A stretch of DNA of 64,000 nucleotides from Bacillota bacterium (GTDB taxonomy: Bacteria > Bacillota > Clostridia > Lachnospirales > Lachnospiraceae): positions 27,473 through 91,472 of the forward strand of contig JAEWMT010000002.1 of the NCBI GenBank assembly GCA_023393095.1, given 5' to 3'. The translations under genes were made by a program, and so were the position numbers. Below, in pieces: positions 18,045 through 26,879 of the stretch (positions are counted from its first letter, which is position 1; each line of letters starts with the position of its first letter). The notes beneath the pieces are model-generated. The model did no database searches, had not been told where the DNA came from, and worked only from the letters and a program-made list of their open reading frames with translations.

Positions 18045-19013
18045 CTAGCTGATACCCATAAAAGCTATCAGACATAATATGGTTGTTACAATGGAAAATA
18101 CTGCAACAACTTTAGTTTCTACCCATCCCATCAATTCAAAATGATGGTGAATCGGAGCCATTTTAAATAAACGTTTGCCTCCTGTAAGCTTAAAGTAACT
18201 TACCTGAAGTATAACCGACAAAACCTCTACCAAATATATTAATGCAACAATTAATATAAATAGCGGCATCTGCAGCATATAAGCCGTTGCTGCAACAAAT
18301 CCGCCTAGTGCCAGTGAACCTGTATCCCCCATGAAAACCTTAGCAGGATATACATTAAATAGCAAGAAGGCAAGCAAACTTCCGGCAACTGCACCGGTAA
18401 TCGGTGAAATATCGCTTTTTATTCCAATTGCCACTACGGTAAAGAAGGTTGCGATCAGCACTGTTACGCTTGATTCCAAGCCATCTAAGCCATCTGTGAA
18501 ATTAGAACCGTTCACGGTACCCAGTACTACAATAAAAAAGAAAGGTACAAACAAAAAGGAAGCGTCCAGATAATGTCCTCCTGAAAAAGGTATTAACATT
18601 TTCGTGCCTATATTGGTAAAATTCACTAGGTAATAACCAAGAATTGCTGTAACTAGAATTTGACCTAATAGCTTTTGCCATACTTTCAAACCTAAATTTC
18701 GTTTCATGACTACCTTTAAGTAATCATCCATAAAGCCGATGATACCAAATCCCACGGTTGAAAACAGGATTGGAATAATCCCCTTATAATCCTTTATATA
18801 GAGCAAGGAGGTAATTGCTATACTTAAGACTATAACAATACCACCCATTGTCGGTGTGCCGGATTTTTTCTGATGTGATTGGGGACCCTCTTCGCGAATA
18901 TACTGACCGAATTTTAACTTTTTTAAAAACGGTATTAAAAGTGGGCAAAGTATCGCACAAACCCCAAATGATATAATGACAGGTAAAACAACTCTAAAAT
19001 CCGTAAAATTCAT
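18045..19013 (-). CDS. mraY: Phospho-N-acetylmuramoyl-pentapeptide transferase MraY
   Basis: A 322-residue polytopic enzyme with about ten membrane helices that makes lipid I on the cytoplasmic face from UDP-MurNAc-pentapeptide and undecaprenyl phosphate. Signature residues are clear: GTPTMGG near 53-59, FMDDYLKV (Mg-binding Asp pair), NFTDGLDGL and the HHHFEL histidine motif. GGAGG is 7 nt before the ATG. It lies between spoVD and murD. Confidence 0.97.
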   Translation of the reverse strand: MNFTDFRVVLPVIISFGVCAILCPLLIPFLKKLKFGQYIREEGPQSHQKKSGTPTMGGIVIVLSIAITSLLYIKDYKGIIPILFSTVGFGIIGFMDDYLKVVMKRNLGLKVWQKLLGQILVTAILGYYLVNFTNIGTKMLIPFSGGHYLDASFLFVPFFFIVVLGTVNGSNFTDGLDGLESSVTVLIATFFTVVAIGIKSDISPITGAVAGSLLAFLLFNVYPAKVFMGDTGSLALGGFVAATAYMLQMPLFILIVALIYLVEVLSVILQVSYFKLTGGKRLFKMAPIHHHFELMGWVETKVVAVFSIVTTILCLIAFMGIS

Positions 19014-19117
19014 GATATCCTCCTTTGCGTGCTTTTACACGTTCTCGGCTTATTTCTTATGTAATACTAATAATTTGAATTGGGTCTAAAGCTTATGTTG
19101 TACTAGTATTATTAACG

Positions 19118-19165
19118 GGTATAACGTACTCATTCAACAGAATTTAAATATCTGAAAGTTATACC
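19118..19165. repeat. Hairpin in the spoVD-mraY gap
   Basis: A perfect 8 bp stem GGTATAAC/GTTATACC with a partly paired interior (TTCAACAGA / TCTGAA). The 275 bp between spoVD and mraY contains this and the duplicated spoVD tail but no gene. Its role is unknown; it may be a terminator without a T-tract. Confidence 0.35.
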
Positions 19166-19274
19166 TTGGTTATTATACTTTATTACTTTTAAAAAAACAA
19201 TATATGAGTATGGAATCATTTTCTCAGATTTAACCCCAAAAAACAATTATCCTCTTAATCCGACTAATCACTGC

Positions 19275-19320
19275 AATAAAGTATCAGGTTACTCTCCATA
19301 ATAAAGTATCAGATTACTCT
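19275..19320. repeat. 25 bp tandem duplication at the spoVD 3' end
   Basis: Two 21 bp words starting AATAAAGTATCAG (19275-19295 and 19300-19320) match at 20 of 21 positions with a 25 bp period. The second copy contains codons near the spoVD stop, so the gene tail has been copied just past its end. Confidence 0.75.
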
Positions 19321-21241
19321 TCTTATCTACCTTTTCTCCGGATAGTGGAAATTGCTCCTTGACTATATCACCCTCTCCATCCGGATATACTTTTCCAAAT
19401 TCACAGCTTTTTAACATTTCGTTTACTTCCTTCTTCGTCTTTCCTATAAAATCAGGCACTGTAAAAGAACCAATATTGTAATCTTTTATCTCTTTTTCCG
19501 TATATTTCTCTTCAATACCCAAATAGGGAAGAATATTATCAAATAGTTCCGATATTATTGGAGCAGCTATCGTTCCTCCATAGTAAATACCGGTTGGCTC
19601 ATCAATCAGTACCAGTGCGATAACCTGAGGATTATCTGCCGGTGCAAATCCGATAAAGGAAGAAATGTATTTATTACTGCTTCTTGGAAGTTTTTCGGAA
19701 GTAGCTGTTTTTCCTCCGATACGAAAGCCCGGAATGTATGCTCTCTTACCTGTACCCTCTGATACAACTGCTTCAAGAAGCTGTTTCATGGTCTCTGAAG
19801 TTTGCTTGGAAACTGCGTTTTTGGTTGTAGGATATTCCAGGGTTTTTCTCCAGGTTCCATCCGCCGAACGAATCTCCTTACCAAAGTGGGGCGTTATCAG
19901 TGTGCCACCATTAATTACTGCGCTTGTGGCGGTTAACAACTGAAGGGGTGTTATCTGAAAGGACTGCCCAAAGGACATGGTTGCAAGTTCTACAGCTTTG
20001 ATATTCTCCTTCTTATGCATAATCGAATTTGCCTCTCCGGGAAGGTCTATTCCAGTTTTTTTAAAGAGTCCAAGCTGGTTATAGTAATGATACATTCGAT
20101 CAACACCAACCCTGGCCCCGATTTCCATAAATACAGGGTTACAGGAATTTTTAATACCATCTACAAAGGTTTCACTTCCATGCCCACCAGCTTTATGGCA
20201 CCGGATTGTACGATCCTCGACCTTTTTATAACCGGGGCAGTAAAAGCTATCATTCAGTTTTACTACACCCTCTTCGAGAGCTGCTGTTGCAGTCACAATT
20301 TTAAAGGTTGATCCCGGTTCATAGGTATCACTGATACAGGCATTCCTCCACATTCCATTCAACAGTTCATTCAATTTATTTGCACTTAAGGTTTCTGTGG
20401 AATAATCATCTGCTATTTCATTAATCAATTTATATGGATTGTTCAGGTCAAATTCAGGTACATTGACCATCGCATATAATTCTCCATTTTGGGGATTCAT
20501 AACAATTAACTTTACATTATTTGCATTCTTTGCTTCTTTAATCTTTAATGCAGCCTGTTCTGCATACTGCTGTATATTGACGTTAAGGCTCAGATAAAGA
20601 TCATTACCGGGAATAGGCTCAACTCTGTCTTCAGCAGCATTTTTAATCTCTTCCCCATATGCGGTTGTAAGAGTAAGGATTGTTCCGTCAGTTCCTTTTA
20701 AATATTTCTCATATTGTACTTCCAGCCCTATGATTCCTTGGTTGTCACTTCCGGTAAACCCAATGACCTTTGAGGCCAATGTTGAATATGGATAGAACCG
20801 CTTATAATCTTCATCCACCATTACTCCATCAAGATCATATTCCCTGATTTTATCAGCAATTTCTTTATCTACATTAGATTTAATTCTCTCGATCGAGGAT
20901 ACTTTCTCTACTCTTTTTCTAACCTTCTCCTCGCTGAGTCCTAATTGATCCGATAAGACCGATATCACTCTCTTTGGATCCGTTATCTGCGCATGTATTA
21001 CCGAGATGGTGCATACCGGCTTATTTGTTGCTATTTCTATGCCATTTGCATCATAAATACTTCCGCGTTCTGCTTTAATCGCTCGTTCTCTTTCATGAAG
21101 TGCCTCAGCCCTAACAGCATAGTCTTCTGATTTAAATATCATTAAGTAGCCCAGCCGGCCTAGTAAACCAATGCAAATCATTACAACAACAACAAATACT
21201 ATCAAAATATTTCTTTTATTATATGTCCTATTTCTGGCCAT
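19289..21241 (-). CDS. spoVD: Class B penicillin-binding protein, SpoVD/FtsI type with PASTA domain
   Basis: A 650-residue transpeptidase with one N-terminal membrane helix (12-34), a PBP dimer domain (ERGSIYDANG onward), the catalytic domain with S311 in STFK and S366-C-N in SCN, and one PASTA domain at about 594-650 (VPDFIGKTKKEV). The third motif reads K511-T-A-T instead of KTG. SpoVD makes spore cortex in Bacillus with SpoVE; in some Clostridia this position holds the vegetative FtsI, so the role is not certain. Ribosome binding is weak (AAGG, 9 nt). It follows a second class B PBP. Confidence 0.9.
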   Translation of the reverse strand: MARNRTYNKRNILIVFVVVVMICIGLLGRLGYLMIFKSEDYAVRAEALHERERAIKAERGSIYDANGIEIATNKPVCTISVIHAQITDPKRVISVLSDQLGLSEEKVRKRVEKVSSIERIKSNVDKEIADKIREYDLDGVMVDEDYKRFYPYSTLASKVIGFTGSDNQGIIGLEVQYEKYLKGTDGTILTLTTAYGEEIKNAAEDRVEPIPGNDLYLSLNVNIQQYAEQAALKIKEAKNANNVKLIVMNPQNGELYAMVNVPEFDLNNPYKLINEIADDYSTETLSANKLNELLNGMWRNACISDTYEPGSTFKIVTATAALEEGVVKLNDSFYCPGYKKVEDRTIRCHKAGGHGSETFVDGIKNSCNPVFMEIGARVGVDRMYHYYNQLGLFKKTGIDLPGEANSIMHKKENIKAVELATMSFGQSFQITPLQLLTATSAVINGGTLITPHFGKEIRSADGTWRKTLEYPTTKNAVSKQTSETMKQLLEAVVSEGTGKRAYIPGFRIGGKTATSEKLPRSSNKYISSFIGFAPADNPQVIALVLIDEPTGIYYGGTIAAPIISELFDNILPYLGIEEKYTEKEIKDYNIGSFTVPDFIGKTKKEVNEMLKSCEFGKVYPDGEGDIVKEQFPLSGEKVDKKSNLILYYGE

Positions 21242-21357
21242 TCAACCATAACCTTGCATATCTTATCGTTTCATTTTATTACATATATTACGGCTTTATT
21301 CATGATTACTCGATTACGGCAGGATTTAAACTTATTTTAGTATGTTTAGAAAAAAGG

Positions 21358-23268
21358 TTACTCTTCTGTTTGTTTTGTGGTTTCGGTTCCAGAAGCCGTC
21401 TGGTTATTTTCCTTGGATTTATTATTTTTATCATCTGAAGAAGCCTTTGGTGTTGGAGTCGGTGATATCAGATAATCAATATCCCCATCCGGATAAATTC
21501 CTAACACCGGTAATATCTCATTTAATACCTTACTTGCAAATTCAGTAGCGAGTCCACTGGTCTGTTTTCCTGGAACTTTTGCTTCATCGATCGCAACATA
21601 GAACACTATTTTCGGATTGATCGCCGGTGAACTTCCTAGGAAGGATACAACGCGGGCCTTGGTCCCACGCTTTTTCTCAGCCGTACCAGTTTTTCCACCG
21701 ATAGAATAGCCCGTAACCTCTGCCCCAGTTGCTGTACTTCCTGCTACCGCTACCGTTTTATATAGGTACTCCTGAAGTAATTTTGAGGTTTTTTCTGAAA
21801 TAGTCTTTCTGACCAGAATTTTATCTATTTCCTTAACCGTTGCTCCATTATCATTTACAATTTTCTTCATAACATGGGGTTGATAATAATTCCCACCATT
21901 TATAATGGAACAGTAAGCTGCTGCCATCTGAATCATTGTTACACTCGTAGACTGACCAAAGCTGCTAGTTGCAAGTCCTTGCTCTCCTAGTTGATCCAGA
22001 GATAAAATCAAACCTGCTTCTTCCCCCGGTAAATCAATTCCAGTCTTCTGCCCTATACCAAAATGCTGTTCATATTCATAGAATAACTGCTTACCTTCAT
22101 GCTTAGCAATCTGCATCATGGTATCATTACAAGACTTCATAATTGCTTCACCCAGTGTAATATTCTTATGTATATGGGAACACCTAATGAATCTGTTACC
22201 CCTTTTCTCTCCGCCATCACAGATAAAAGTGCTTTTATCCGTAACTAATCCTTCTTCCAATGCAGATGCTACTGTAATTGGTTTAAAGGTAGAGCCTGGT
22301 TCAAAATTTGAACTAATGATATCATTTTTCCAAATCGTCTGCAAAGTCGTTGCTACCTTTTTCTTTGACATGCTCTTAATCTGTTCTTCCGAATAGAGAC
22401 CCGTCAGACTAAATGGATTATTCAGATCATATTCCTTATTCGATGCCATGGCGATGATACTGCCATCATTCGGATTCATAACCAGAATCTGTATGCCCTT
22501 ACTTCCGGTTTCATTATTAAATTCAATGATTTTTTTCTGAATGATTCGCTGAATATCTGCATTGATTGTAGTTACAATGGTATTACCGTTAACTGCTTCC
22601 TTAACCGTGTGATCGATATCAAGCTTTGAATCATAATAGCCATATTCGCGTCCGTTTGTTCCATTCAACTCTTCATTATAGTATTCTTCAATTCCATAAA
22701 ACCCTTTATTATCGGCATTGGAAAATCCGATAACGTCAGGTGCCAGTGTTTTATATGGATATGTTCTTACATATTCTTCTTCAAACCAGATACCATCTAT
22801 TTTACTATTTTTTTTCTCATCCTTTTTAAAGGCTTGAACTACATTATATTTTAAATTTTTCGCCAAAACAACATACTGGCTGTTGGGTTTATCCTTCAAG
22901 ATTTTATTAATCTCATCGGATTTAATTTTAAAATCCTTTTTCAGAGCATCAATGGTTGGTTCTATGCATTCTTTATTTTCGCGTAACCGTTTTGGATCAA
23001 GAATCAGTCGGTACTGCAGTTCACTATGTGCAAGTACGGTACCGTTGACATCCAGAATATCACCCCTTTTAAAGGGTAATACAGAACTCATATACGTCTG
23101 ACTTGATAAAACTTTCTTGCCATATCGATTACCGTCTACCTGCTGAATGTATATTAACTTTCCCATCAATACGAGTAGAACCAGAGTAATAACACAAAAT
23201 ACAAGCAATAATTTTGCTTGCATCCGTGACGTAAATTTTTTAATTATTCTATCCGTTACTTTTTCCAT
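21358..23268 (-). CDS. Class B penicillin-binding protein (FtsI/PBP2 type, no PASTA)
   Basis: A 636-residue protein with a membrane helix at about 19-41, a dimer domain and a transpeptidase domain with all three motifs canonical: S326 in STFK, S379-C-N, and K526-T-G. The C-terminal 40 residues are a Ser/Thr/Lys/Glu-rich tail (PTPTPKASSDDKN) with no PASTA. It lies directly after ftsL, as ftsI does in other dcw clusters, so it is the likely septal cross-linking enzyme paired with FtsW. The start at 23268 (MEKVTDR) follows GGGAG by 6 nt; the 25 residues before it are rejected. Confidence 0.92.
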   Translation of the reverse strand: MEKVTDRIIKKFTSRMQAKLLLVFCVITLVLLVLMGKLIYIQQVDGNRYGKKVLSSQTYMSSVLPFKRGDILDVNGTVLAHSELQYRLILDPKRLRENKECIEPTIDALKKDFKIKSDEINKILKDKPNSQYVVLAKNLKYNVVQAFKKDEKKNSKIDGIWFEEEYVRTYPYKTLAPDVIGFSNADNKGFYGIEEYYNEELNGTNGREYGYYDSKLDIDHTVKEAVNGNTIVTTINADIQRIIQKKIIEFNNETGSKGIQILVMNPNDGSIIAMASNKEYDLNNPFSLTGLYSEEQIKSMSKKKVATTLQTIWKNDIISSNFEPGSTFKPITVASALEEGLVTDKSTFICDGGEKRGNRFIRCSHIHKNITLGEAIMKSCNDTMMQIAKHEGKQLFYEYEQHFGIGQKTGIDLPGEEAGLILSLDQLGEQGLATSSFGQSTSVTMIQMAAAYCSIINGGNYYQPHVMKKIVNDNGATVKEIDKILVRKTISEKTSKLLQEYLYKTVAVAGSTATGAEVTGYSIGGKTGTAEKKRGTKARVVSFLGSSPAINPKIVFYVAIDEAKVPGKQTSGLATEFASKVLNEILPVLGIYPDGDIDYLISPTPTPKASSDDKNNKSKENNQTASGTETTKQTEE

Positions 23269-23397
23269 TGTAATCTCCCATGTTGCCGGAACACCGTTAA
23301 TTTGAGCGTCAGCAATATATTTACAAGGTAAATTGATTTTCAATTCACTTTTTAAAAAACCATAATTTTTCGCACTACCCTGACCTCTTCATTCGTT

Positions 23398-23880
23398 CTA
23401 TTGCTTTGGTATAGCTTCATATTGTCTGACATAATCATCATCGCTGCTTTTATAAGTAATTACTTTATTATCATTCGGATATACCATTCCGAATTTCTCA
23501 ACTGCCGTATAATAGATATGTTCAAGATCATATTCCTTATTTAGCAATTCGGATTTGGCATCATTGTTCTTTTTTAATGTAATTAGTTCCTGTTGTCCTG
23601 CCTTAATTTTATTATTCATATGGTTAATATCGGATTGGACTTTCACATAATCAATGCACACAAATACAGTCGCGAAAATTGCTACCGCTAGAACAAAAAA
23701 AGATGCCATATTAATTCCTGATAAGGTTTTTGTCTTTCTGTGATCCTGTCTGCGAGGAGACGCCACTTCATATTGTTCTTCTCTTCTCTCAGGAACAGCA
23801 TTTAATTTACGGACGGTATTACCCTCCATATAGCTTGTCCTAGTATAGTCATGACGATATGCTCTTTTATTTGCGTCCAT
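23398..23880 (-). CDS. ftsL: FtsL-like septum protein
   Basis: A 160-residue bitopic protein with a charged 55-residue cytoplasmic part, one membrane helix at about 57-77 (MASFFVLAVAIFATVFVCID), and a coiled coil after it (SDINHMNNKIKAGQQELITLKKN). Sequence similarity in FtsL is low, so the call rests on topology, size and position between rsmH and a class B PBP. FtsL forms the FtsQLB complex with DivIB and DivIC. GAGAG-type sequence precedes the ATG. Confidence 0.8.
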   Translation of the reverse strand: MDANKRAYRHDYTRTSYMEGNTVRKLNAVPERREEQYEVASPRRQDHRKTKTLSGINMASFFVLAVAIFATVFVCIDYVKVQSDINHMNNKIKAGQQELITLKKNNDAKSELLNKEYDLEHIYYTAVEKFGMVYPNDNKVITYKSSDDDYVRQYEAIPKQ

Positions 23881-24017
23881 GCTACTATCACTCTCCCAGT
23901 TGTTATATCTACTTTATTTATTCGTTATATTTATTCTTTCCTTATTTGTAAGTCATCAATAAGGTAAATCAATAAATATATCTTCATATACATATAGATG
24001 ATGAAGAAATTTAGTTC

Positions 24018-24959
24018 TTATTGTTCGAACGTTTTCTCAAATACTCTGAGTTTGGCACTCTTTGATCTTTTATTGAATTCCAATTCTTCGTTTGATGGAA
24101 GAATGGGTTTTCTGGAAATCACCCTTCCGGTCGGTTTTTTTCCACAGATACAGACAGGGAAATCATGTGGACAAATACAGGGATTTTCATTGTTTTTAAA
24201 ACAAGTTTTCACAATCCTATCTTCAAGGGAATGAAAGGTTATAATACACAATCTTCCACCGGGTGTAAGTAGCTCAATCATATCCTGTAAGGTATTTTTT
24301 AGAACCTCCAGTTCTTTGTTAAGTTCAATTCTGATCGCCTGAAATGTTCTTTTGGAAGGATGACCGGTGCTTATCCGAAGCTTCATCGGTATGGCTGCTT
24401 TGATTGCTTCGTTCAATTCAAAGGTCGTCTCTATCGATTTTTCTTCTCTCATCCTTACAATGTGTTTCGCTATATTCTTTGCAAACTTATCTTCACCGTA
24501 GTCTCTTATGATATGATAGAGTTCCATCTCACTGTACTGATTCACAATGTCCTTCGCAGTCATGTTATTTCTTGTGTCCATACGCATATCAAGCGGTGCA
24601 TCTTCCCTATAAGAAAAACCTCTTTCCGGTGTGTCCAGCTGATAGGAGGATACCCCAAGGTCTAAAAGAATTCCGTCAACCTTAGTAATGGACAGCTCCT
24701 CTAACACTTGCCTTATATTACAATAGTTATTTCTTACAATAATTACTTTATCTTTAAATTCTATCAGCCGTTCCTTTGCTGCTTTGATTGCTGCTTCATC
24801 CTGATCAATTCCGATTAATTTTCCACTAGTTAAGCATCTTGCTATCTGAGAGGAATGTCCTGCTCCTCCTAATGTACCATCAACATAGATGCCCTCGGGC
24901 TTTATGTTCAAATTATCTATTGTTTCTTCTAATAATACCGATTTGTGTTCAAATGCCAT
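24018..24959 (-). CDS. rsmH: 16S rRNA (cytosine(1402)-N(4))-methyltransferase RsmH
   Basis: A 313-residue SAM-dependent enzyme that methylates N4 of C1402 in the 30S decoding centre. It begins with the family signature HKSVLLEETIDNL and has the SAM motif DGTLGGAGHSSQI, GILLDLGVSSYQLD and the C-terminal ITFHSLEDRIVK. A CICPHDFPVCICGKKP stretch near the end is typical of Firmicute members. It is preceded by mraZ with a 9 nt gap, so both are co-expressed. Confidence 0.97.
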   Translation of the reverse strand: MAFEHKSVLLEETIDNLNIKPEGIYVDGTLGGAGHSSQIARCLTSGKLIGIDQDEAAIKAAKERLIEFKDKVIIVRNNYCNIRQVLEELSITKVDGILLDLGVSSYQLDTPERGFSYREDAPLDMRMDTRNNMTAKDIVNQYSEMELYHIIRDYGEDKFAKNIAKHIVRMREEKSIETTFELNEAIKAAIPMKLRISTGHPSKRTFQAIRIELNKELEVLKNTLQDMIELLTPGGRLCIITFHSLEDRIVKTCFKNNENPCICPHDFPVCICGKKPTGRVISRKPILPSNEELEFNKRSKSAKLRVFEKTFEQ

Positions 24960-24968
24960 GACACCCTC

Positions 24969-25397
24969 CTAAAAACTAATTCCAAACTGCGTCATATGTT
25001 CAGCGATGGCATCTACGTTATCATAGTCGTTATTGCTCTCCCAGCGCTCTTTGCTCCATATTTCAATCTTGTTAAGTACGCCAACAAAAACAATATCTTT
25101 CTCCAAGCCTGCGCATTCTCTAAGAACAGCCGGTATTAATATTCTTCCCTGCTTGTCCGCCTCACATGCAGCCGCTTTACCAAAAAACATACGCTGCAGC
25201 TGTCTTGCTTCTTTTGTACCAGGCAATTTTCTTATTTCAGCGGAGAAGACCTCCCATTCGTTCTGAGGGTAAACAAATAGACACCCGTCCAAACCTACGG
25301 TAACAACAAATTTATCACCTAAGTCTTCTCGAAATCTAGACGGTATGATTATTCTTCCTTTTGCATCTATGGAATGTTCAAACTCACCCATGAACAT
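24969..25397 (-). CDS. mraZ: Transcriptional regulator MraZ
   Basis: A 142-residue protein with two AbrB-like SpoVT half-domains: GEFEHSIDAKGRIIIPSRFRED and AACEADKQGRILIPAVLRE, the duplicated DXKGR motifs. MraZ represses the dcw operon by binding phased repeats in its own promoter region; exactly such repeats lie just upstream. The start at 25397 (MFMGEF) follows GAGGG with long spacing; MGEF two codons later is an alternative. Confidence 0.96.
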   Translation of the reverse strand: MFMGEFEHSIDAKGRIIIPSRFREDLGDKFVVTVGLDGCLFVYPQNEWEVFSAEIRKLPGTKEARQLQRMFFGKAAACEADKQGRILIPAVLRECAGLEKDIVFVGVLNKIEIWSKERWESNNDYDNVDAIAEHMTQFGISF

Positions 25398-25450
25398 TTG
25401 GCAGCACCCTCTTTATCCTGCGCTTTGTGGCTAAACAATATAAGCTTATC

Positions 25451-25497
25451 CCACTTTTGTGGAATTTCACTCCACTTTCCACCACTTTGCTCCACTT
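25451..25497 (-). promoter_or_regulatory. MraZ operator: four AAGTGG boxes in helical phase
   Basis: On the minus strand AAGTGG occurs at 25497, 25487, 25477 and 25456 (first bases), spaced 10, 10 and 21 bp; three are AAAGTGG. An opposed TTCCAC fills the larger gap. This matches the AAAGTG(T/G) 10 bp repeats bound by MraZ in Mollicutes and the TGGG repeats of Escherichia coli. It lies between the -10 and the mraZ start, a position suited to repression. Confidence 0.85.
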
Positions 25498-25505
25498 ATA
25501 GGTTT

Positions 25506-25534
25506 ATTTTATATTAATTTTGGGAATTAATCAA
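25506..25534 (-). promoter_or_regulatory. Predicted sigma-A promoter of mraZ/dcw operon
   Basis: On the minus strand TTGATT and TAAAAT are separated by 17 bp, directly upstream of the MraZ boxes. Confidence 0.8.
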
Positions 25535-25547
25535 GTATGAATTCCAT

Positions 25548-25596
25548 AAAAAAAACTCCAGAAACCCTTATATTAGTAGGGTTTTGGAGTGTTTTC
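25548..25596 (-). terminator. Second terminator after lgt
   Basis: The arms ACTCCA and AAACCCT pair with AGGGTTT and TGGAGT around a 9 nt loop, then T-rich sequence on the minus strand. It shields the mraZ promoter from the lgt operon. Confidence 0.8.
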
Positions 25597-25660
25597 GATA
25601 AACAAGCACAATATATAGTATATTTTCAAGAATTCGAACATAATATGTCAATATATAGTC

Positions 25661-25698
25661 AAAAAGCAGGAAGCTGGGAAATTAGTCCCTCTTCCTGC
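25661..25698 (-). terminator. Terminator of lgt
   Basis: The stem GCAGGAAG/CTTCCTGC with inner GGGA/TCCC pairing is followed by TTTTT on the minus strand, starting 8 nt after the lgt stop. Confidence 0.85.
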
Positions 25699-25705
25699 CT
25701 AATAT

Positions 25706-26668
25706 TTAAATTTTTTTCATACTCTGATACCGTCTGATAATCAAGAATACAGCTGATACAATTACAATCAGAGCAGATAAAAGCTGTGATACTGCAATTG
25801 GTGTTCCCCACAAGAAAAGCTGGTCAGTACGAAGTCCTTCAATCCAAACACGCCCAAGTCCGTAGCCTATTAGATACAGGAGCATAACCTCCCCGTCAAA
25901 TTTCTTATGCTTCGTATAAAAAATCAATAAAATTAGTAGACAAAAATTCCATAAGGATTCATACAGAAATGTTGGATGAACCTGAATGTAATTGACACCA
26001 TTCACAGTAACAAGATGGTTTCGAATCTCCATGATGCGCTGGTATGCTTCGTCCTTTCCAGCATACATTCGTCTTAGTACCTCATCCTTAACAAAAGATT
26101 TATCATAAATATCCGATACCGACCTTAAATCCAACTGCATCGCAAACAGTCCACTTAAATTCTTGCCGCTATTATAATTTCCAAAGGCCTCCCTGTTGAA
26201 GAAATTACCCCAACGGCCTATTACCTGACCAGCTACCAGTCCGATGCATCCAGTATCAGCCAGAAGCCAAAACGGAAATTTTTTAACTTTGGTATATATG
26301 ACAGCAGTCAATACCGCTCCAATGATACCTCCGTAAATTGCAAGTCCGCCCGTTCTTGTATTTAATATGGACAACGGGTTATCAGCAAATTCATCCCAAG
26401 CAAAAATTACATAATATAACCTCGCTCCAATTACAGCTGCAACAATTGCTATCAGGGCAAAATCGAGATAGATTTCCGGGTTTTGATTCGTTCTTTTCGC
26501 CATCCATTGAGCAAGCAACCAGCCTATAAGCATTCCAAATCCAATAATAATTCCGTAAAATGCTATTCTGAAACCAAATATATTAATTCCAGACGCAATA
26601 TTCTTAAGCTCTATTCCAAGGTTAGGAAAATTAATATTGGTACTGATGTCATCCAGCAAAAATGTCAC
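25706..26668 (-). CDS. lgt: Prolipoprotein diacylglyceryl transferase Lgt
   Basis: A 320-residue membrane enzyme that moves diacylglycerol from phosphatidylglycerol to the lipobox Cys of prolipoproteins. It has seven or so membrane helices, the HGGLAIYGG-like segment (TRTGGLAIYGGIIGA; the first residue is T rather than H), and the Lgt signature GQVIGRWGNFFNREAFG. The region 165-205 is longer than in minimal members. The start is GTG at 26668 with a weak GAAAG site. It is separated from ychF by a 182 bp palindrome. Confidence 0.94.
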   Translation of the reverse strand: MTFLLDDISTNINFPNLGIELKNIASGINIFGFRIAFYGIIIGFGMLIGWLLAQWMAKRTNQNPEIYLDFALIAIVAAVIGARLYYVIFAWDEFADNPLSILNTRTGGLAIYGGIIGAVLTAVIYTKVKKFPFWLLADTGCIGLVAGQVIGRWGNFFNREAFGNYNSGKNLSGLFAMQLDLRSVSDIYDKSFVKDEVLRRMYAGKDEAYQRIMEIRNHLVTVNGVNYIQVHPTFLYESLWNFCLLILLIFYTKHKKFDGEVMLLYLIGYGLGRVWIEGLRTDQLFLWGTPIAVSQLLSALIVIVSAVFLIIRRYQSMKKI

Positions 26669-26692
26669 CGCTTTCTTTCATTAATTATACTA

Positions 26693-26874
26693 AACTTCGT
26701 AGTTGAGTTTTGTTCATATGCTTTATAAAATCAGTATCTCAGTTATATGATGTAATCATCCGATCTAATATTTTTATTCCGGCTTCGATGTAAAGTTGGA
26801 ATTCACTAATTGTTTCTCATATAGGTTACATACTGATTTTATCAAGTTTTACGTTACACTTTTACTACGAAGTT
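26693..26874. repeat. 182 bp palindromic element filling the ychF-lgt gap
   Basis: Terminal inverted repeats AACTTCGTAGT / ACTACGAAGTT are perfect over 11 bp. Further paired blocks include ATAAAATCAGTAT with its complement and ATATGA with TCATAT. The element starts 24 nt upstream of lgt and ends 5 nt before the ychF stop region. It shares no ends with family A. Confidence 0.75.
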
Positions 26875-26879
26875 CATTA

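Noticed and set aside
17760..18077. Plus-strand frames of 80-105 codons across the murD-mraY junction
   Set aside because: They lie antisense to murD and its leader, have no ribosome binding site and no family features.
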